Positions 1-9,079 of a DNA stretch of 64,000 nt are shown here, in pieces. Source of the stretch: CAISIP01 sp965278985 (GTDB lineage Bacteria > Pseudomonadota > Gammaproteobacteria > Burkholderiales > Burkholderiaceae_C); NCBI GenBank assembly GCA_965278985.1, contig OZ257131.1:4154001-4218000 (forward strand), given 5' to 3'. Numbering within the stretch: position 1 is the stretch's first letter; the number at the start of each line of letters is the position of its first letter. The notes beneath the pieces were generated by a model. That model saw only the letters and a list, made by a program, of their open reading frames with translations, was not told where the DNA came from and did no database searches. A program made the translations under genes and the position numbers.

Positions 1-1
1 T

Positions 2-301
2 GCGCGCCAGCTCTTCGGCATTGCCAAGACCGCGCGCAGCGGCGATGGCGCGGTGCTGGTGCTGGGCTCGCCGCTCCAACCCACCCGGCCCGCGCTGGGC
101 CTGCGCGTGGACGATGTGCTCACCATGCTGGACGTCGCGCCCAGCCAGATCCACGCCGTGCCCGAAGGCATGCTGGGCGCCTCACCGCGCGTGGACGGCC
201 TGTTCGACGTGCAGGCCACCGACCGCCACGGCACGGCCAGCGTGCTGCTGCAGTCGCTGGAGGTGCGCCACCTGCTCGCAGGGGCTGCCCCCGCACGCTG
301 A
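2..301 (+). CDS. CheW-like domain protein, C-terminal part (partial)
   Basis: The gene begins left of the window; frame 2 is open from the first bases to the TGA at 299-301. The roughly 99 visible residues resemble the end of a CheW domain: a strand carrying GLRVDDVLTMLDV, a short loop, then VDGLFDV and a final strand with LLQSLEVRHLL. CheW domains couple chemoreceptors to the CheA kinase in the cytoplasm. A chemoreceptor gene lies about 0.7 kb away on the other strand, which fits but does not prove a chemotaxis role. A CheA- or CheV-type C-terminus cannot be excluded because the N-terminal part is missing. Confidence 0.6.
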   Translation, partial: ARQLFGIAKTARSGDGAVLVLGSPLQPTRPALGLRVDDVLTMLDVAPSQIHAVPEGMLGASPRVDGLFDVQATDRHGTASVLLQSLEVRHLLAGAAPAR

Positions 302-321
302 GGCAGGCGGCGCGACGGGCG

Positions 322-879
322 TCACTTGGGCAGCAGCACCTTGTCGACGACGTGGATCACGCCGTTGGACTGGATCACGTCGGCGATCGTCACGTTGGCC
401 ACGCCACCCATCTCGTCGGTGACGGTCACCTTGCCCCCCGTGGCCTTGACGGTGAGCGTGCCGCCGGCCACGGTCTTGAGCGATGCCATGCCCTTGCCGT
501 CCATGACCTGCTTGCCCAGCGTGGCGGCGTCGAGCTTGCCGGGTACCACGTGGTAGGTCAGCACGCTGGTGAGCTTGGCCTTGTTCTCCGGCTTGAGCAG
601 GGTGTCCACGGTGCCGGCGGGCAATGCGGCAAAAGCAGCGTTGGTGGGCGCGAAGACGGTGAAGGGGCCCGGGCCCTTGAGCGTGTCGACCAGGCCCGCG
701 GCCTTGACGGCGGCCACCAGCGTGGTGTGGTCCTTGGAGTTGACGGCGTTGTCGATGATGTCCTTGGTGGGAAGCATCGGCGCGCCTCCCACGGTGACCT
801 GGGCCATGGCGGCGGTTGCGCCGGCGGTGAGGGCCAGGGCGAGGGCGAAGGAAGTCAGGCGATGGATACGGCGTTGCAT
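322..879 (-). CDS. Secreted fasciclin (FAS1) domain protein
   Basis: 185 residues. An N-terminal signal peptide (basic MQRRIHR, hydrophobic Ala/Leu core, cleavage near AMAQ) is followed by a single FAS1 domain over about residues 40-185, with the family signatures DIIDNAVNSKDHTTLVAAVK, GPFTVFAPTNAAF and the end motif NGVIHVVDKVLLP. FAS1 proteins are extracellular or periplasmic and are linked to adhesion; the ligand is unknown here. The ATG at 879 was chosen because AAGGAG lies 7 bases upstream and the signal peptide starts there, although the frame stays open for 26 further codons. It is transcribed alone, convergent with the CheW-like gene. Confidence 0.85.
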   Translation of the reverse strand: MQRRIHRLTSFALALALTAGATAAMAQVTVGGAPMLPTKDIIDNAVNSKDHTTLVAAVKAAGLVDTLKGPGPFTVFAPTNAAFAALPAGTVDTLLKPENKAKLTSVLTYHVVPGKLDAATLGKQVMDGKGMASLKTVAGGTLTVKATGGKVTVTDEMGGVANVTIADVIQSNGVIHVVDKVLLPK

Positions 880-1014
880 GGAGTTGCTCCTTGAGGGGAC
901 GGCATCGCCACGAAGATGCGTGGCGGGTGCATCCCTCATACGCGCCCGGCGCGGCATCGGATCCCCGTACCCTTGCGCCGTGCAAGGGCTTGGCCGGAAC
1001 TGCTCAGGCGTGGC

Positions 1015-2760
1015 TCAGGCGTGGCTCTGGTGCTTGTACACGCCACAACCCATGTACATGCCATCCATCTTCGCCACGAAGGACAGCTTGGACTGGACCT
1101 TACCCGTGGCAGGATTCGCGATGTCGTACTCCACCCAGCCTGGCCCCTCGTCGGCCTGCGACACGATGCGCTGCAGCAGGGCATGGCCATCCACGCCGGG
1201 CACGTCCTGCACGCGCGAGCCGATCTTGGACGGGTTGCCCGCATAGGCGCGGTAGGTGCCGCTCGCATCGAGCACGAACACGTACATGTCACGGTCGTGG
1301 AAGTTGCTGGCCGGGTCGGTGAGGCCGCTGAGGAACGCGGCCGTCGAGCCCGACATGCGCCGGTATTCGGCCGCGCGCTGCATCAGCGCATAGGCCTCGG
1401 GCGCCACGCCGCCCAGCAGGCGGAACTCGGCCACCGCGGCCGCCAGCGAGGCGGCCTGGGCCACGAGGCCGTCGGTCTGGTGCACGGCATGTTCCACCAT
1501 GCGCGCATTGACGTGCGTGATCTCGTCGAGCTGCGCCACGGCCGTGGACACCTCCGACAGGCTGCGGCTCTGCTCCGTGCTGGCCTGCGAAATGGTGGAG
1601 ATGCCGCCCGACAGCCTCTGGATGCCGGCCACGATCTCCGACATGCCACGGCCCGCCACGCGGATCTGCGCCACGCTGGCCTCGATCTGGTTCGAGGATG
1701 TCTGGATCAGCGTGCGCACCTCGCGCGCGTTCGTGGCCGAGCGCTGCGCCAGCGAACGCACCTCGGCGGCCACCACCGCGAAGCCGCGGCCCTGCTCGCC
1801 CGCGCGGGCCGCCTCCACCGCGGCGTTGAGCGCCAGCAGGTTGGTCTGAAAGGCCAGGCTGTCGATCACGCCCATGATGTCGTTCATGCGTGCCGAGGTG
1901 CTCTGGATCGCCTCCACGGCATGCACGGAATCGACCATCGCGCGTTCACCTTCCTGCGCGATGGCGCGAAGGCCCACGGCCTGCTGGTCCACCTCCCCCG
2001 CCGTGCGCGCGTTCTGCTGCACGGTCGAGGCCAGCTCGCGCACCTGGCCCGAGGTCTGCTCCAGGTTCGAGGCCTGCTGGTCGGTGCGCGCCGACAGCTC
2101 CTGGTTGCCCAGGCGCAGCTGGTGCGAGGCATGCGCCACCAGCGCGGCATCGCTGCCCACGGTGGACACCATCGCCGAGACGTTGTGGATGGTGGTCTGC
2201 AGCAGGCGGGCCAGGTCACCGAACTCGTCGTGGCTCTTGACCGAGCTGTTCACGCGCAGGTTGCGCGTGGCCAGCTGGTTCATCGCGTAGGTGAGCCGGC
2301 GCAGGTCGATGGCGACGGCGTGGTGCAGCGCGAACATGTAGTAGGCCGCGGCCAGCAGGCTCAGCACACCGGCGGCCAGCACCAGGTAGCGCTCGCGCTC
2401 CAGGTGGGATTCGCGCTCGCGCAGCACCTGCTCGGCGCCACCCCCCGCCGCCCGTTGCACATCGCGCAGCGCCTCGCGCACGCCCTGCGCGGCCTGCACG
2501 CTTGCACCGGGCAACCCCGCAAGGGCCTCCGTGGCCTGCGCCAGGCGCTCCGTGGCGGACTGCGTGGCGACCTGCGCGGTGATGCGTGCCCGGATGTCCC
2601 GCAGCTCGGCGTTCTGCCGCACGACGAGCAGAACGAAGGCCGCCAGCAATGTCGCCACCACGATCGCCGCGAGCCCCAGCAGCTTCATGCGCATGCGGTA
2701 ACGCCGCGACATCGAGATTCCCAAGCGCCAAATGCCCAGACGTTCCTCGCGATGCACCAT
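1015..2760 (-). CDS. Methyl-accepting chemotaxis protein with C-terminal Cache-like domain
   Basis: About 581 residues. Two membrane segments (about residues 26-48 and 126-146) bracket a short periplasmic helical region, followed by a HAMP-like stretch and the cytoplasmic signalling domain with the conserved hairpin FQTNLLALNAAVEAARAGE and GRGFAVVAAEVR. After the signalling domain comes a further module of about 120 residues (FLSGLTDP, RDMYVFVLDASGTYRAYAG, GCGVYKHQ) that resembles a single Cache domain. Receptors of this family control CheA activity. Start choice: ATG 2760 has AGAAGGA 8 bases upstream; ATG 2712, directly before MSRRYRMRMK and the first membrane helix, is a real alternative with a weaker GGGAA site. 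Confidence 0.88.
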   Translation of the reverse strand: MVHREERLGIWRLGISMSRRYRMRMKLLGLAAIVVATLLAAFVLLVVRQNAELRDIRARITAQVATQSATERLAQATEALAGLPGASVQAAQGVREALRDVQRAAGGGAEQVLRERESHLERERYLVLAAGVLSLLAAAYYMFALHHAVAIDLRRLTYAMNQLATRNLRVNSSVKSHDEFGDLARLLQTTIHNVSAMVSTVGSDAALVAHASHQLRLGNQELSARTDQQASNLEQTSGQVRELASTVQQNARTAGEVDQQAVGLRAIAQEGERAMVDSVHAVEAIQSTSARMNDIMGVIDSLAFQTNLLALNAAVEAARAGEQGRGFAVVAAEVRSLAQRSATNAREVRTLIQTSSNQIEASVAQIRVAGRGMSEIVAGIQRLSGGISTISQASTEQSRSLSEVSTAVAQLDEITHVNARMVEHAVHQTDGLVAQAASLAAAVAEFRLLGGVAPEAYALMQRAAEYRRMSGSTAAFLSGLTDPASNFHDRDMYVFVLDASGTYRAYAGNPSKIGSRVQDVPGVDGHALLQRIVSQADEGPGWVEYDIANPATGKVQSKLSFVAKMDGMYMGCGVYKHQSHA

Positions 2761-2943
2761 GCGACAGTTCCTTCTCTCCGGCCCGATGACCTGCAATGGG
2801 GGCGGCGCCGCACAGGCGCGCGCACAGGCCGGGGACGAGCGCTCGCACAGCATCTGCAGCAGGGGCAGACGGGAGGGGCTGTGCCGCCGGCAAACCCAGG
2901 ACTATAAGGGCTGCGCGCGGTGCCGCGGCCCGTGCCGCGGGGC

Positions 2944-5487
2944 CTAGTTGCCGTCGCCCGCGTACTCCAGGAACCGCTCGGGGCTGATGCGGATGGCCGC
3001 GCCGGTGGGGCAGGCCCGCACGCAGGCCGGACCGGCGCGAAGGTCCTTGCACATATCGCACTTGACGGCCTGCTTCACGGCCTGGGGGCCGCCCGCCTTC
3101 TTGCCACCGGGCGCCTTGGGCGCTGCGGGCTTGCGCGCGCCCGGTTCCTGGCCCAGGCCCGTGACCAGCCAGCCCCACAGGCTGTGCAGCCCGCGCTTCT
3201 GCGCCACGGGCGCCATCTGGATCACGCCGTAGGGGCAGTTCTTCTCGCAGTTGCCGCAGCCGATGCAGGCGTCCGTGATGTAGACCTCGCCATTGGGCGA
3301 GCGGCGGATGGCGTCGGGCGGGCAGTCCTTCATGCAGTGCGGATGCTCGCAGTGCCTGCACGAGGTGGGCACGTGCAGGTTGGCGAAGGTGGGGCCGGCC
3401 TCGCGGTCCAGGCGCGAGGTGCCCTGGTGCGTGTCGGCGCAGGCGCGCTCGCAGTTGTCGCAGCGGATGCACAGCGACTCGTCGATCAGCAGCACGTCGG
3501 TGGCCTCGCCCACGCCCTGCTGCAGCAGGAAGGAGATCAGGTTGCCGGACTGCACGTTGGCCGCCATGGCCTGGTTGGCCTGCACGCGCGCCATGTACTC
3601 GTCATCGATCTGGCCACGCAGGCCGGTGTTGCGCGCCAGCAGGTCCGTCACGTTGCCGGCCAGCAGCACGATGGCCTCGGTGGGCACGGCCGCGCGCACG
3701 GTGGCCGAGCGCGGGGCGTCCTGCATCAGCGCCATCTCGCCCACATAGTGGCCGGCCGAGACGTACGACAGCACCACGTCGCGCCCGCCGATGCGCCGCG
3801 ACACCATCACCGAGCCCTTGCGGATCAGGTACAGGCCGTCGGACTTGTCACCCTCCTCGAACAACGCCTGGCCGCTCTTGAACTGGCGGATCACCGAGCC
3901 CTCGATCAGCGCGCTCAGGTCGTCCTCGCTGACATCCTGCGCCACGTATTTGCGCACGGCGCGGCGCAGCGCCACCTGGTCGAGCTCGCGGCGCACAGCG
4001 TCCACCGAGGCCAGCAGGCGCAGCATGGTGCGCGCCGGGGTCTCGACCAGGAAACAGCCCTGCCCCGCACGCACGGTCGCCGAGCGGCGGCGGCCGGAGA
4101 TCAGCCCCATCTCGCCGAAGAAGCTGCCGGCGGGCAACGCGAACTCGGACACGTCGCCCTGGTCCGAGACGCTGTCCACCCGCACGCTGCCGCGCACGAT
4201 GCTGAAGAAGGAGTTGGAATAGTCGTTGCGCTCGAACACCACGGCACGCTCGGCGGGCAGGCGGATCTCGCTCTCCAGCATCAGCTCGCGCAGCTGCAGC
4301 GCGCTCAGGCCCTGCATCCACGGCACCTGGCTCGCCACGTGGCTGAGCACGTCGTCCACCGTGCGCAGGCTCCTGTCGGCCTTCAGCAACGCCGCGAATT
4401 TCTGCTCCAGCAACGGCTGGTCGGCCGGCACCACGGCCCGACCGCAGATGGATTCCACGGCCTCGTAGCCCTGGTTCATGGCCTGCTTGATCAGCGGGTA
4501 GCCGCCCAGCGCGCCCACCACGTACAGCCCCGGCACGCTGGACTCGTAGGTGGGCGACAGCAGCGGCAACGCCGTGGGCGCGCTGCTGGTGAAGCGCACG
4601 CCGAAGCCTTCCACCAGCTTGCGCGGCGGGATCGCGCCCAGGCGGCCGATCACGCGGTGGCAATCGACGGCCTCGGCGCCCAGCGAGGTATCGAGCACCA
4701 CGCGCAGGCCCGGCCCGGCAGCCCCCTTGCGGGCCTGGCGGCGCGAAAGGTCCACCACCGACATCATCATCGTGCGATTCATGTCTTCGGCGACGGACTG
4801 GTCGACCGCGATCGCCTCGAGGTGGTCGATGCTGGTGCGGTAGCGCACGGCCAGCAGGTTGTCGCGCTGCGCGGCCTGGATGGCCGTGAGGTTGCCCTCC
4901 TTGCAGCGGCTGAACTCCTCGTTGCGATTGAGCAGGATCACGCGGTTGTCGTGCGCCGCCAAAGCCAGTGCGTTCTCGATGGCCGCGTCGCCCGCGCCCA
5001 CCACCACGATGGTCTCGCCACCGTAGGCCCGCGGGTCGGCCAGCTGGTATTGCACGTTGGGCAGGTTGTCGCCCGGCACGCCCAGCGTGCGCAGGTTGCC
5101 CTGCAGCCCGATGGCCAGCACGATCTGCTCTGCCTGGACCAGTTCTCCATTGTCCAGCCCGATCCAGAAGCGCCCCTTCTCACCCTCGATGCTCTGGACC
5201 ACCGCGCCGTATTGCACGTTCACGCCCAGGGCCGCGATCTCGTCGTCGAAACGGTTCAGGATGCTCTCGCGCGTGCCGGCCTCGAAGCCCAGCGGGCTGC
5301 GCAGGTCCAGGTAGCCGGGCTCGGCCATCACGTGCTTGCCCTTCTGGTACTTGTAGATCGTGTCAGCCAGGTGGGACTGCGCCTCCAGCAGCACGTGGGT
5401 CAGGCCCAGCTTGGCCGCATGGGCGGCCGCCGAGAGCCCGGCGGGGCCGGAACCGATGATGGCAACGGTGATGGTCGGGATGGTCAT
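2944..5487 (-). CDS. FAD-dependent oxidoreductase fused to two cyclic-nucleotide-binding domains and a four-cluster ferredoxin
   Basis: 847 residues in one frame. Residues 1-370 form a thioredoxin-reductase-like flavin module with GSGPAG near residue 12 for FAD and VVVGAGDAA near residue 161 for NAD(P)H. No CxxC redox pair is seen in the usual place. Two CRP-type cyclic-nucleotide-binding domains follow (about 385-510 and 520-640; GSFFGEMGLISGRRRSATV and VGEMALMQDAPRSATV). The C-terminal 190 residues carry four cysteine sets typical of HycB/NarH-like proteins: CIRCDNCERAC, CRHCEHPHCMKDC, CIGCGNCEKNC and a CDMC...CVRAC set, enough for four [4Fe-4S] clusters. It probably passes electrons from NAD(P)H through iron-sulfur clusters to an unknown partner, with ligand-gated control. 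No signal peptide, so cytoplasmic. A single-gene unit. Confidence 0.88.
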   Translation of the reverse strand: MTIPTITVAIIGSGPAGLSAAAHAAKLGLTHVLLEAQSHLADTIYKYQKGKHVMAEPGYLDLRSPLGFEAGTRESILNRFDDEIAALGVNVQYGAVVQSIEGEKGRFWIGLDNGELVQAEQIVLAIGLQGNLRTLGVPGDNLPNVQYQLADPRAYGGETIVVVGAGDAAIENALALAAHDNRVILLNRNEEFSRCKEGNLTAIQAAQRDNLLAVRYRTSIDHLEAIAVDQSVAEDMNRTMMMSVVDLSRRQARKGAAGPGLRVVLDTSLGAEAVDCHRVIGRLGAIPPRKLVEGFGVRFTSSAPTALPLLSPTYESSVPGLYVVGALGGYPLIKQAMNQGYEAVESICGRAVVPADQPLLEQKFAALLKADRSLRTVDDVLSHVASQVPWMQGLSALQLRELMLESEIRLPAERAVVFERNDYSNSFFSIVRGSVRVDSVSDQGDVSEFALPAGSFFGEMGLISGRRRSATVRAGQGCFLVETPARTMLRLLASVDAVRRELDQVALRRAVRKYVAQDVSEDDLSALIEGSVIRQFKSGQALFEEGDKSDGLYLIRKGSVMVSRRIGGRDVVLSYVSAGHYVGEMALMQDAPRSATVRAAVPTEAIVLLAGNVTDLLARNTGLRGQIDDEYMARVQANQAMAANVQSGNLISFLLQQGVGEATDVLLIDESLCIRCDNCERACADTHQGTSRLDREAGPTFANLHVPTSCRHCEHPHCMKDCPPDAIRRSPNGEVYITDACIGCGNCEKNCPYGVIQMAPVAQKRGLHSLWGWLVTGLGQEPGARKPAAPKAPGGKKAGGPQAVKQAVKCDMCKDLRAGPACVRACPTGAAIRISPERFLEYAGDGN

Positions 5488-5563
5488 GCAGCGGCGCGCG
5501 GTGGGAAATCAGTGTAGCCGTGGCCCCCGGACTTGGGGGGACTTGGGGCGACACCTCGCGGTG

Positions 5564-8500
5564 TCAGTGGGGCATCCGCGACAGTACGGCGCGCAGGGCC
5601 ACGCCCGCGGCGCCGTCTGCCTGGCCGTCCAGGAAATCGCACAACGCGGCGGGCGGCATCGGGCGGGCCAGCAGGTAGCCCTGGTAGGCGACACAGCCGT
5701 GCTGTGCAAGCAGCGCACGCTGCGCCTCGGTTTCCACGCCCTCGGCAATGACCTGCAGGCCCAGGCTGCGCGCCAGCGCGATGATGGCCTGCGCGATGGC
5801 GGCGTTCTTGGGGTCGACCAGCAACTCGCGCACGAAGGACTGGTCGATCTTGAGCTGGTCCAGCGGCAGGCGCTTGAGGTAGGCCAGCGAAGAATAACCC
5901 GTGCCGAAGTCGTCCAGCGAGATGCGAAGCCCCAAGTCGCGCAGCGCCGCCATCTTCGCGATCACGCCCTCGACGTCCTCCACCAGCATGCCTTCAGTGA
6001 GCTCCAGCTCGATCTGGCGCGGGTCCACCCCGCTGCGCGCGAGCACGGCGCGCAGTTGCTCGACGAAGGCGTGGTGGTGGAACTGGCGCGCGCTCACGTT
6101 CACGGCCACGGTCATGTGCCGCAGCGCGGGCAGCGTTCGCCAGGGCGCCACCAGGTTGCACACGCGTTCCAGCACCCACAGGCCCAGGTCGAGGATCAGC
6201 CCGGTCTGCTCGGCCAGCGGGATGAATTCGGCTGGAGAGACCATGCGCCCATCGGCACGCGGCCAACGCACCAGTGCCTCGAAGCCCACGACGCGCCCCT
6301 CTTCGGCCTGGGGCTGGAAATACACCTCCAGCGCCCGCTCCGCGATGGTCTGGCGCAGCTCGGCCTCCATGCGCGCGCGCGCCACCACCTGCTGCTGCAA
6401 CCGCGCCTCGAAGAGCCGCAGGGTGTTGCGCCCGGCCTGCTTGGCCTCGTGCAGCGCCAGGTCGGTCTGGCGCAGCAGCTCGCCCGCGTCACGGGTCTGT
6501 GGCCCGTACAGCGCGGCGCCGATGCTGCTGCTGCACACCAGTTCATCGCCACCCAGCGCGAACTGCTGGCGCAACGCGGCGAGGATCGTCTCGGCCAGTG
6601 CGCTGGCATGGCGGGCGGCAGCGTCGGCATCGCCATGCAAGGGCTCCAGCAGCACCAGGAACTCGTCGCCGCCGAAGCGCGCCACCACATCCTGCACGCC
6701 CATGCAGCCCCGCAGGCGATCCGCGATCTGGCGCAGCAGGTCGTCCCCCTGGTCGTGGCCCAGTGTGTCGTTGACGGTCTTGAAGTTGTCCACGTCCACG
6801 AACAGCAACGCCCCGTGCTGGCCCGAAGCGGCGCTGCGGGCCAGCGCGGTATTCAGCAGCTCGGCCATGCGCTGGCGGTTGGGCAGGCGGGTGAGCGCGT
6901 CGTAGAAGGCCAGGCGGTGGATGGCCTGCTCGGCCTCCTTGCGCTGCGTGATGTCGGTGCTGATGGAGAGGATCTCCTGCACGGCACCGGCGGCATCGCG
7001 CAACAGGGTCCATCGGTCTTCGACGGCGATGCGGTGGCCGTCGCGCCGGCGCAGCAGCAGTTCGCCGGTCCAGGCGCCGTCGCGCGCCAGCACCTGGCTC
7101 GCGGCGCGGAAGACCTGTGCCTCGCCATGCAGCAGCTCGGCCAGCACGCAGCCGGCCGCCTCGCGGGCGGACCAGCCGTAGAGCTGTTCGGCGCCGCCGT
7201 TCCAGTAGCGGATGCGCTGGTCGGCGCGTCGCACCACGATGGCGTCACGCGCCTTGTCCAGCAGCGCGGCCTGGTCGCGCAGCAGCGCATCGGTGCGCCG
7301 GCGCTCGGTCACGTCGATGGCCAGCACCAGCCGCGCGTCCTCGCCGTCGAAGGTGATGGGGTCGGCGAAGATCTCCACATCGATGAGGCTGCCATCGCTG
7401 CGCCGGTGGCGCTCCGCGATCAGGCGAACCGCGCGATTGGCGCGGATCTCGGCCAACACCTGGTCCGGATCGGCCAGGCTGGCCCGGTCCCAGATCTGGT
7501 CGATCTCCATCGCCAGGAACTGCGCCTGCGTGTAGCCATAGTGCAGCAGCGCAGACCGGTTCACCGCCAGCATGCGCAGGTCGGCGGGCCGCATCACCCA
7601 CATCGAATGCGGGTTGTTGTCGAACAACATGCGGTATTGGGCTTCGGAGGCCCGCAGCCGCGCATCGAAGCGGTGGCGCTGGATGACGGCGCCCAGGCTC
7701 TGGGCCAGGAAATGCAGGTTGACGATGTCGCGCGGCGCGAAGGCATTCGTGCGTGCGGAGAGCAGCAGCAGCACCCCCACCTCCTCGTCGTCGGCCCGCA
7801 TGGGCGCCGCCAGCACGGACCGCGCACCCGCGCGCTCCGCGGCGGCCCGGTCCACATGCACGTCGTCGAAGGTATCGGCGCTGTAGACGACCTCGTTGCG
7901 ACGCAGTGCGTGGAACGCGAAGCTGTTTGGCTGCACCACCGTGCCCAGGGGCAGCACCACTGTCCCGTCGGAGGCGCGGCAGACCAGTTGCGCGCCCTCG
8001 AGCAGCAGCACGTCGCCCCCGTCGGCCTGCATCAGGGCCCGCGCACGCTGCGCGATGAGCGTCATGGCAGCCACGGTGTCGCGCGGCGATGCGGAGGCGA
8101 CCTCCCGCTGGATCTGCAGGATGCCCATGCGCGCCTGCTCGTCGTCGCGCAGCGCGCGCTGCGCCGTGATGTCGGCGAAATACACCGACAGGCCGTCCTC
8201 GCCAGGATAGGCGCGCACGCCGAGCCAGATACGGCCCACGGTGGACCAGGTCTCGAAGGTCACGCTGCGCCCCTCGGACAGGGCCCGTGCATAGTGGCCG
8301 TGGAATTCGGAGCCCGCGAACCCGGGCACCGCCTCCCGGATGTCCAGGCCCAGCAAGGTTTCGCGGGGACGCAGCAGCAGGCGCTCGCAGGCGCTGTTCA
8401 CATAGGTGAATCGCCACTGCAGGTCCAGCGTGAAGAAGCCGTCGGCGATGCTCTCAAGCGTTCGGGTGAGGCGCTTGGCCAGCTTGCGGTTGCGCCGCTC

Positions 8501-8968
8501 GCTCATGTGCCGGTCGTGGATGTCCAGGGCCGCGCCGAACCAGCGCACCAGCCGGCCTGCCGCATCGCGCATGGGCACCGCGCGCAGCTGCGTCCAGCGC
8601 GGGGCGTCGCCCTGCTGCCGCAGCCGGCATTCCACGTCCAGCGGCTCCTCCATGGTGCAGGCCACGCGCCACGCCGCCAGCACCGGGGCGGCATCCTCGG
8701 GGTGCACCGCGTCGATCCAGGACACGCCACCGGGCGAAGCCGGGTCGCCCAGGTAGGCCCGCAAGACGCGGTTCGCGAAGTCCACGTTGCCAGCGGCGTC
8801 AGCGGTCCATGCCTTCAGTGGCCATGCGTCCAGCAGGATGCGCAATGTCGGGACATCGACATCCGCCAACGACGACGCGTCCGGCCACGCCACTAGGGGC
8901 GCGGGCGGAGCAGCACGGCCGGAGGGGGCGGAGGGGGCGGGCACGGACCCTGAAGCGGCAGGCTCCAT
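5564..8968 (-). CDS. PAS/GAF-containing diguanylate cyclase/phosphodiesterase (GGDEF-EAL)
   Basis: 1134 residues, soluble, no membrane helix. Sensor part: PAS domains at about 30-150 and 165-275, a GAF domain at about 290-440, and further PAS domains at about 455-570 and 575-690. The GGDEF domain (about 695-860) keeps the active-site motif FGGDEF near residue 763. The EAL domain (about 870-1120) keeps EALVRW near residue 896, ELTEG and DDFGTGYSS. Both catalytic motifs look intact, so synthesis and breakdown of cyclic di-GMP are both possible; which dominates cannot be read from sequence. ATG 8968 was preferred over the in-frame TTG at 8977. Transcribed alone. Confidence 0.92.
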   Translation of the reverse strand: MEPAASGSVPAPSAPSGRAAPPAPLVAWPDASSLADVDVPTLRILLDAWPLKAWTADAAGNVDFANRVLRAYLGDPASPGGVSWIDAVHPEDAAPVLAAWRVACTMEEPLDVECRLRQQGDAPRWTQLRAVPMRDAAGRLVRWFGAALDIHDRHMSERRNRKLAKRLTRTLESIADGFFTLDLQWRFTYVNSACERLLLRPRETLLGLDIREAVPGFAGSEFHGHYARALSEGRSVTFETWSTVGRIWLGVRAYPGEDGLSVYFADITAQRALRDDEQARMGILQIQREVASASPRDTVAAMTLIAQRARALMQADGGDVLLLEGAQLVCRASDGTVVLPLGTVVQPNSFAFHALRRNEVVYSADTFDDVHVDRAAAERAGARSVLAAPMRADDEEVGVLLLLSARTNAFAPRDIVNLHFLAQSLGAVIQRHRFDARLRASEAQYRMLFDNNPHSMWVMRPADLRMLAVNRSALLHYGYTQAQFLAMEIDQIWDRASLADPDQVLAEIRANRAVRLIAERHRRSDGSLIDVEIFADPITFDGEDARLVLAIDVTERRRTDALLRDQAALLDKARDAIVVRRADQRIRYWNGGAEQLYGWSAREAAGCVLAELLHGEAQVFRAASQVLARDGAWTGELLLRRRDGHRIAVEDRWTLLRDAAGAVQEILSISTDITQRKEAEQAIHRLAFYDALTRLPNRQRMAELLNTALARSAASGQHGALLFVDVDNFKTVNDTLGHDQGDDLLRQIADRLRGCMGVQDVVARFGGDEFLVLLEPLHGDADAAARHASALAETILAALRQQFALGGDELVCSSSIGAALYGPQTRDAGELLRQTDLALHEAKQAGRNTLRLFEARLQQQVVARARMEAELRQTIAERALEVYFQPQAEEGRVVGFEALVRWPRADGRMVSPAEFIPLAEQTGLILDLGLWVLERVCNLVAPWRTLPALRHMTVAVNVSARQFHHHAFVEQLRAVLARSGVDPRQIELELTEGMLVEDVEGVIAKMAALRDLGLRISLDDFGTGYSSLAYLKRLPLDQLKIDQSFVRELLVDPKNAAIAQAIIALARSLGLQVIAEGVETEAQRALLAQHGCVAYQGYLLARPMPPAALCDFLDGQADGAAGVALRAVLSRMPH

Positions 8969-9079
8969 GAGGGACAAAGCAGGGAAGAGGCGGATACCGG
9001 GGGTGAACCGAAGCTCTACGGTAACACGCCAGCGCTTCCCGTGGCGGCCAGTCAGTGGGTCGGTGCCCGGCCGCTGGGC

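Noticed and set aside
916..2907. Long open frame on the plus strand opposite the chemoreceptor
   Set aside because: His/Arg/Gly-rich antisense shadow; the minus strand encodes an intact receptor.
2920..5517. Long open frame on the plus strand opposite the FAD/iron-sulfur fusion gene
   Set aside because: It is a mirror of the real gene caused by high GC at third codon positions; its translation is low-complexity His/Gln/Arg/Gly with no domain.
5550..5565. Small inverted repeat GACACC/GGTGTC at the 3' end of the GGDEF-EAL gene
   Set aside because: It overlaps the stop codon, has only six base pairs and no T-tract, so it is too weak to call a terminator.
5360..8896. Long open frame on the plus strand opposite the GGDEF-EAL gene
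   Set aside because: Same cause; the minus-strand product has six recognisable domains, the plus-strand one none.
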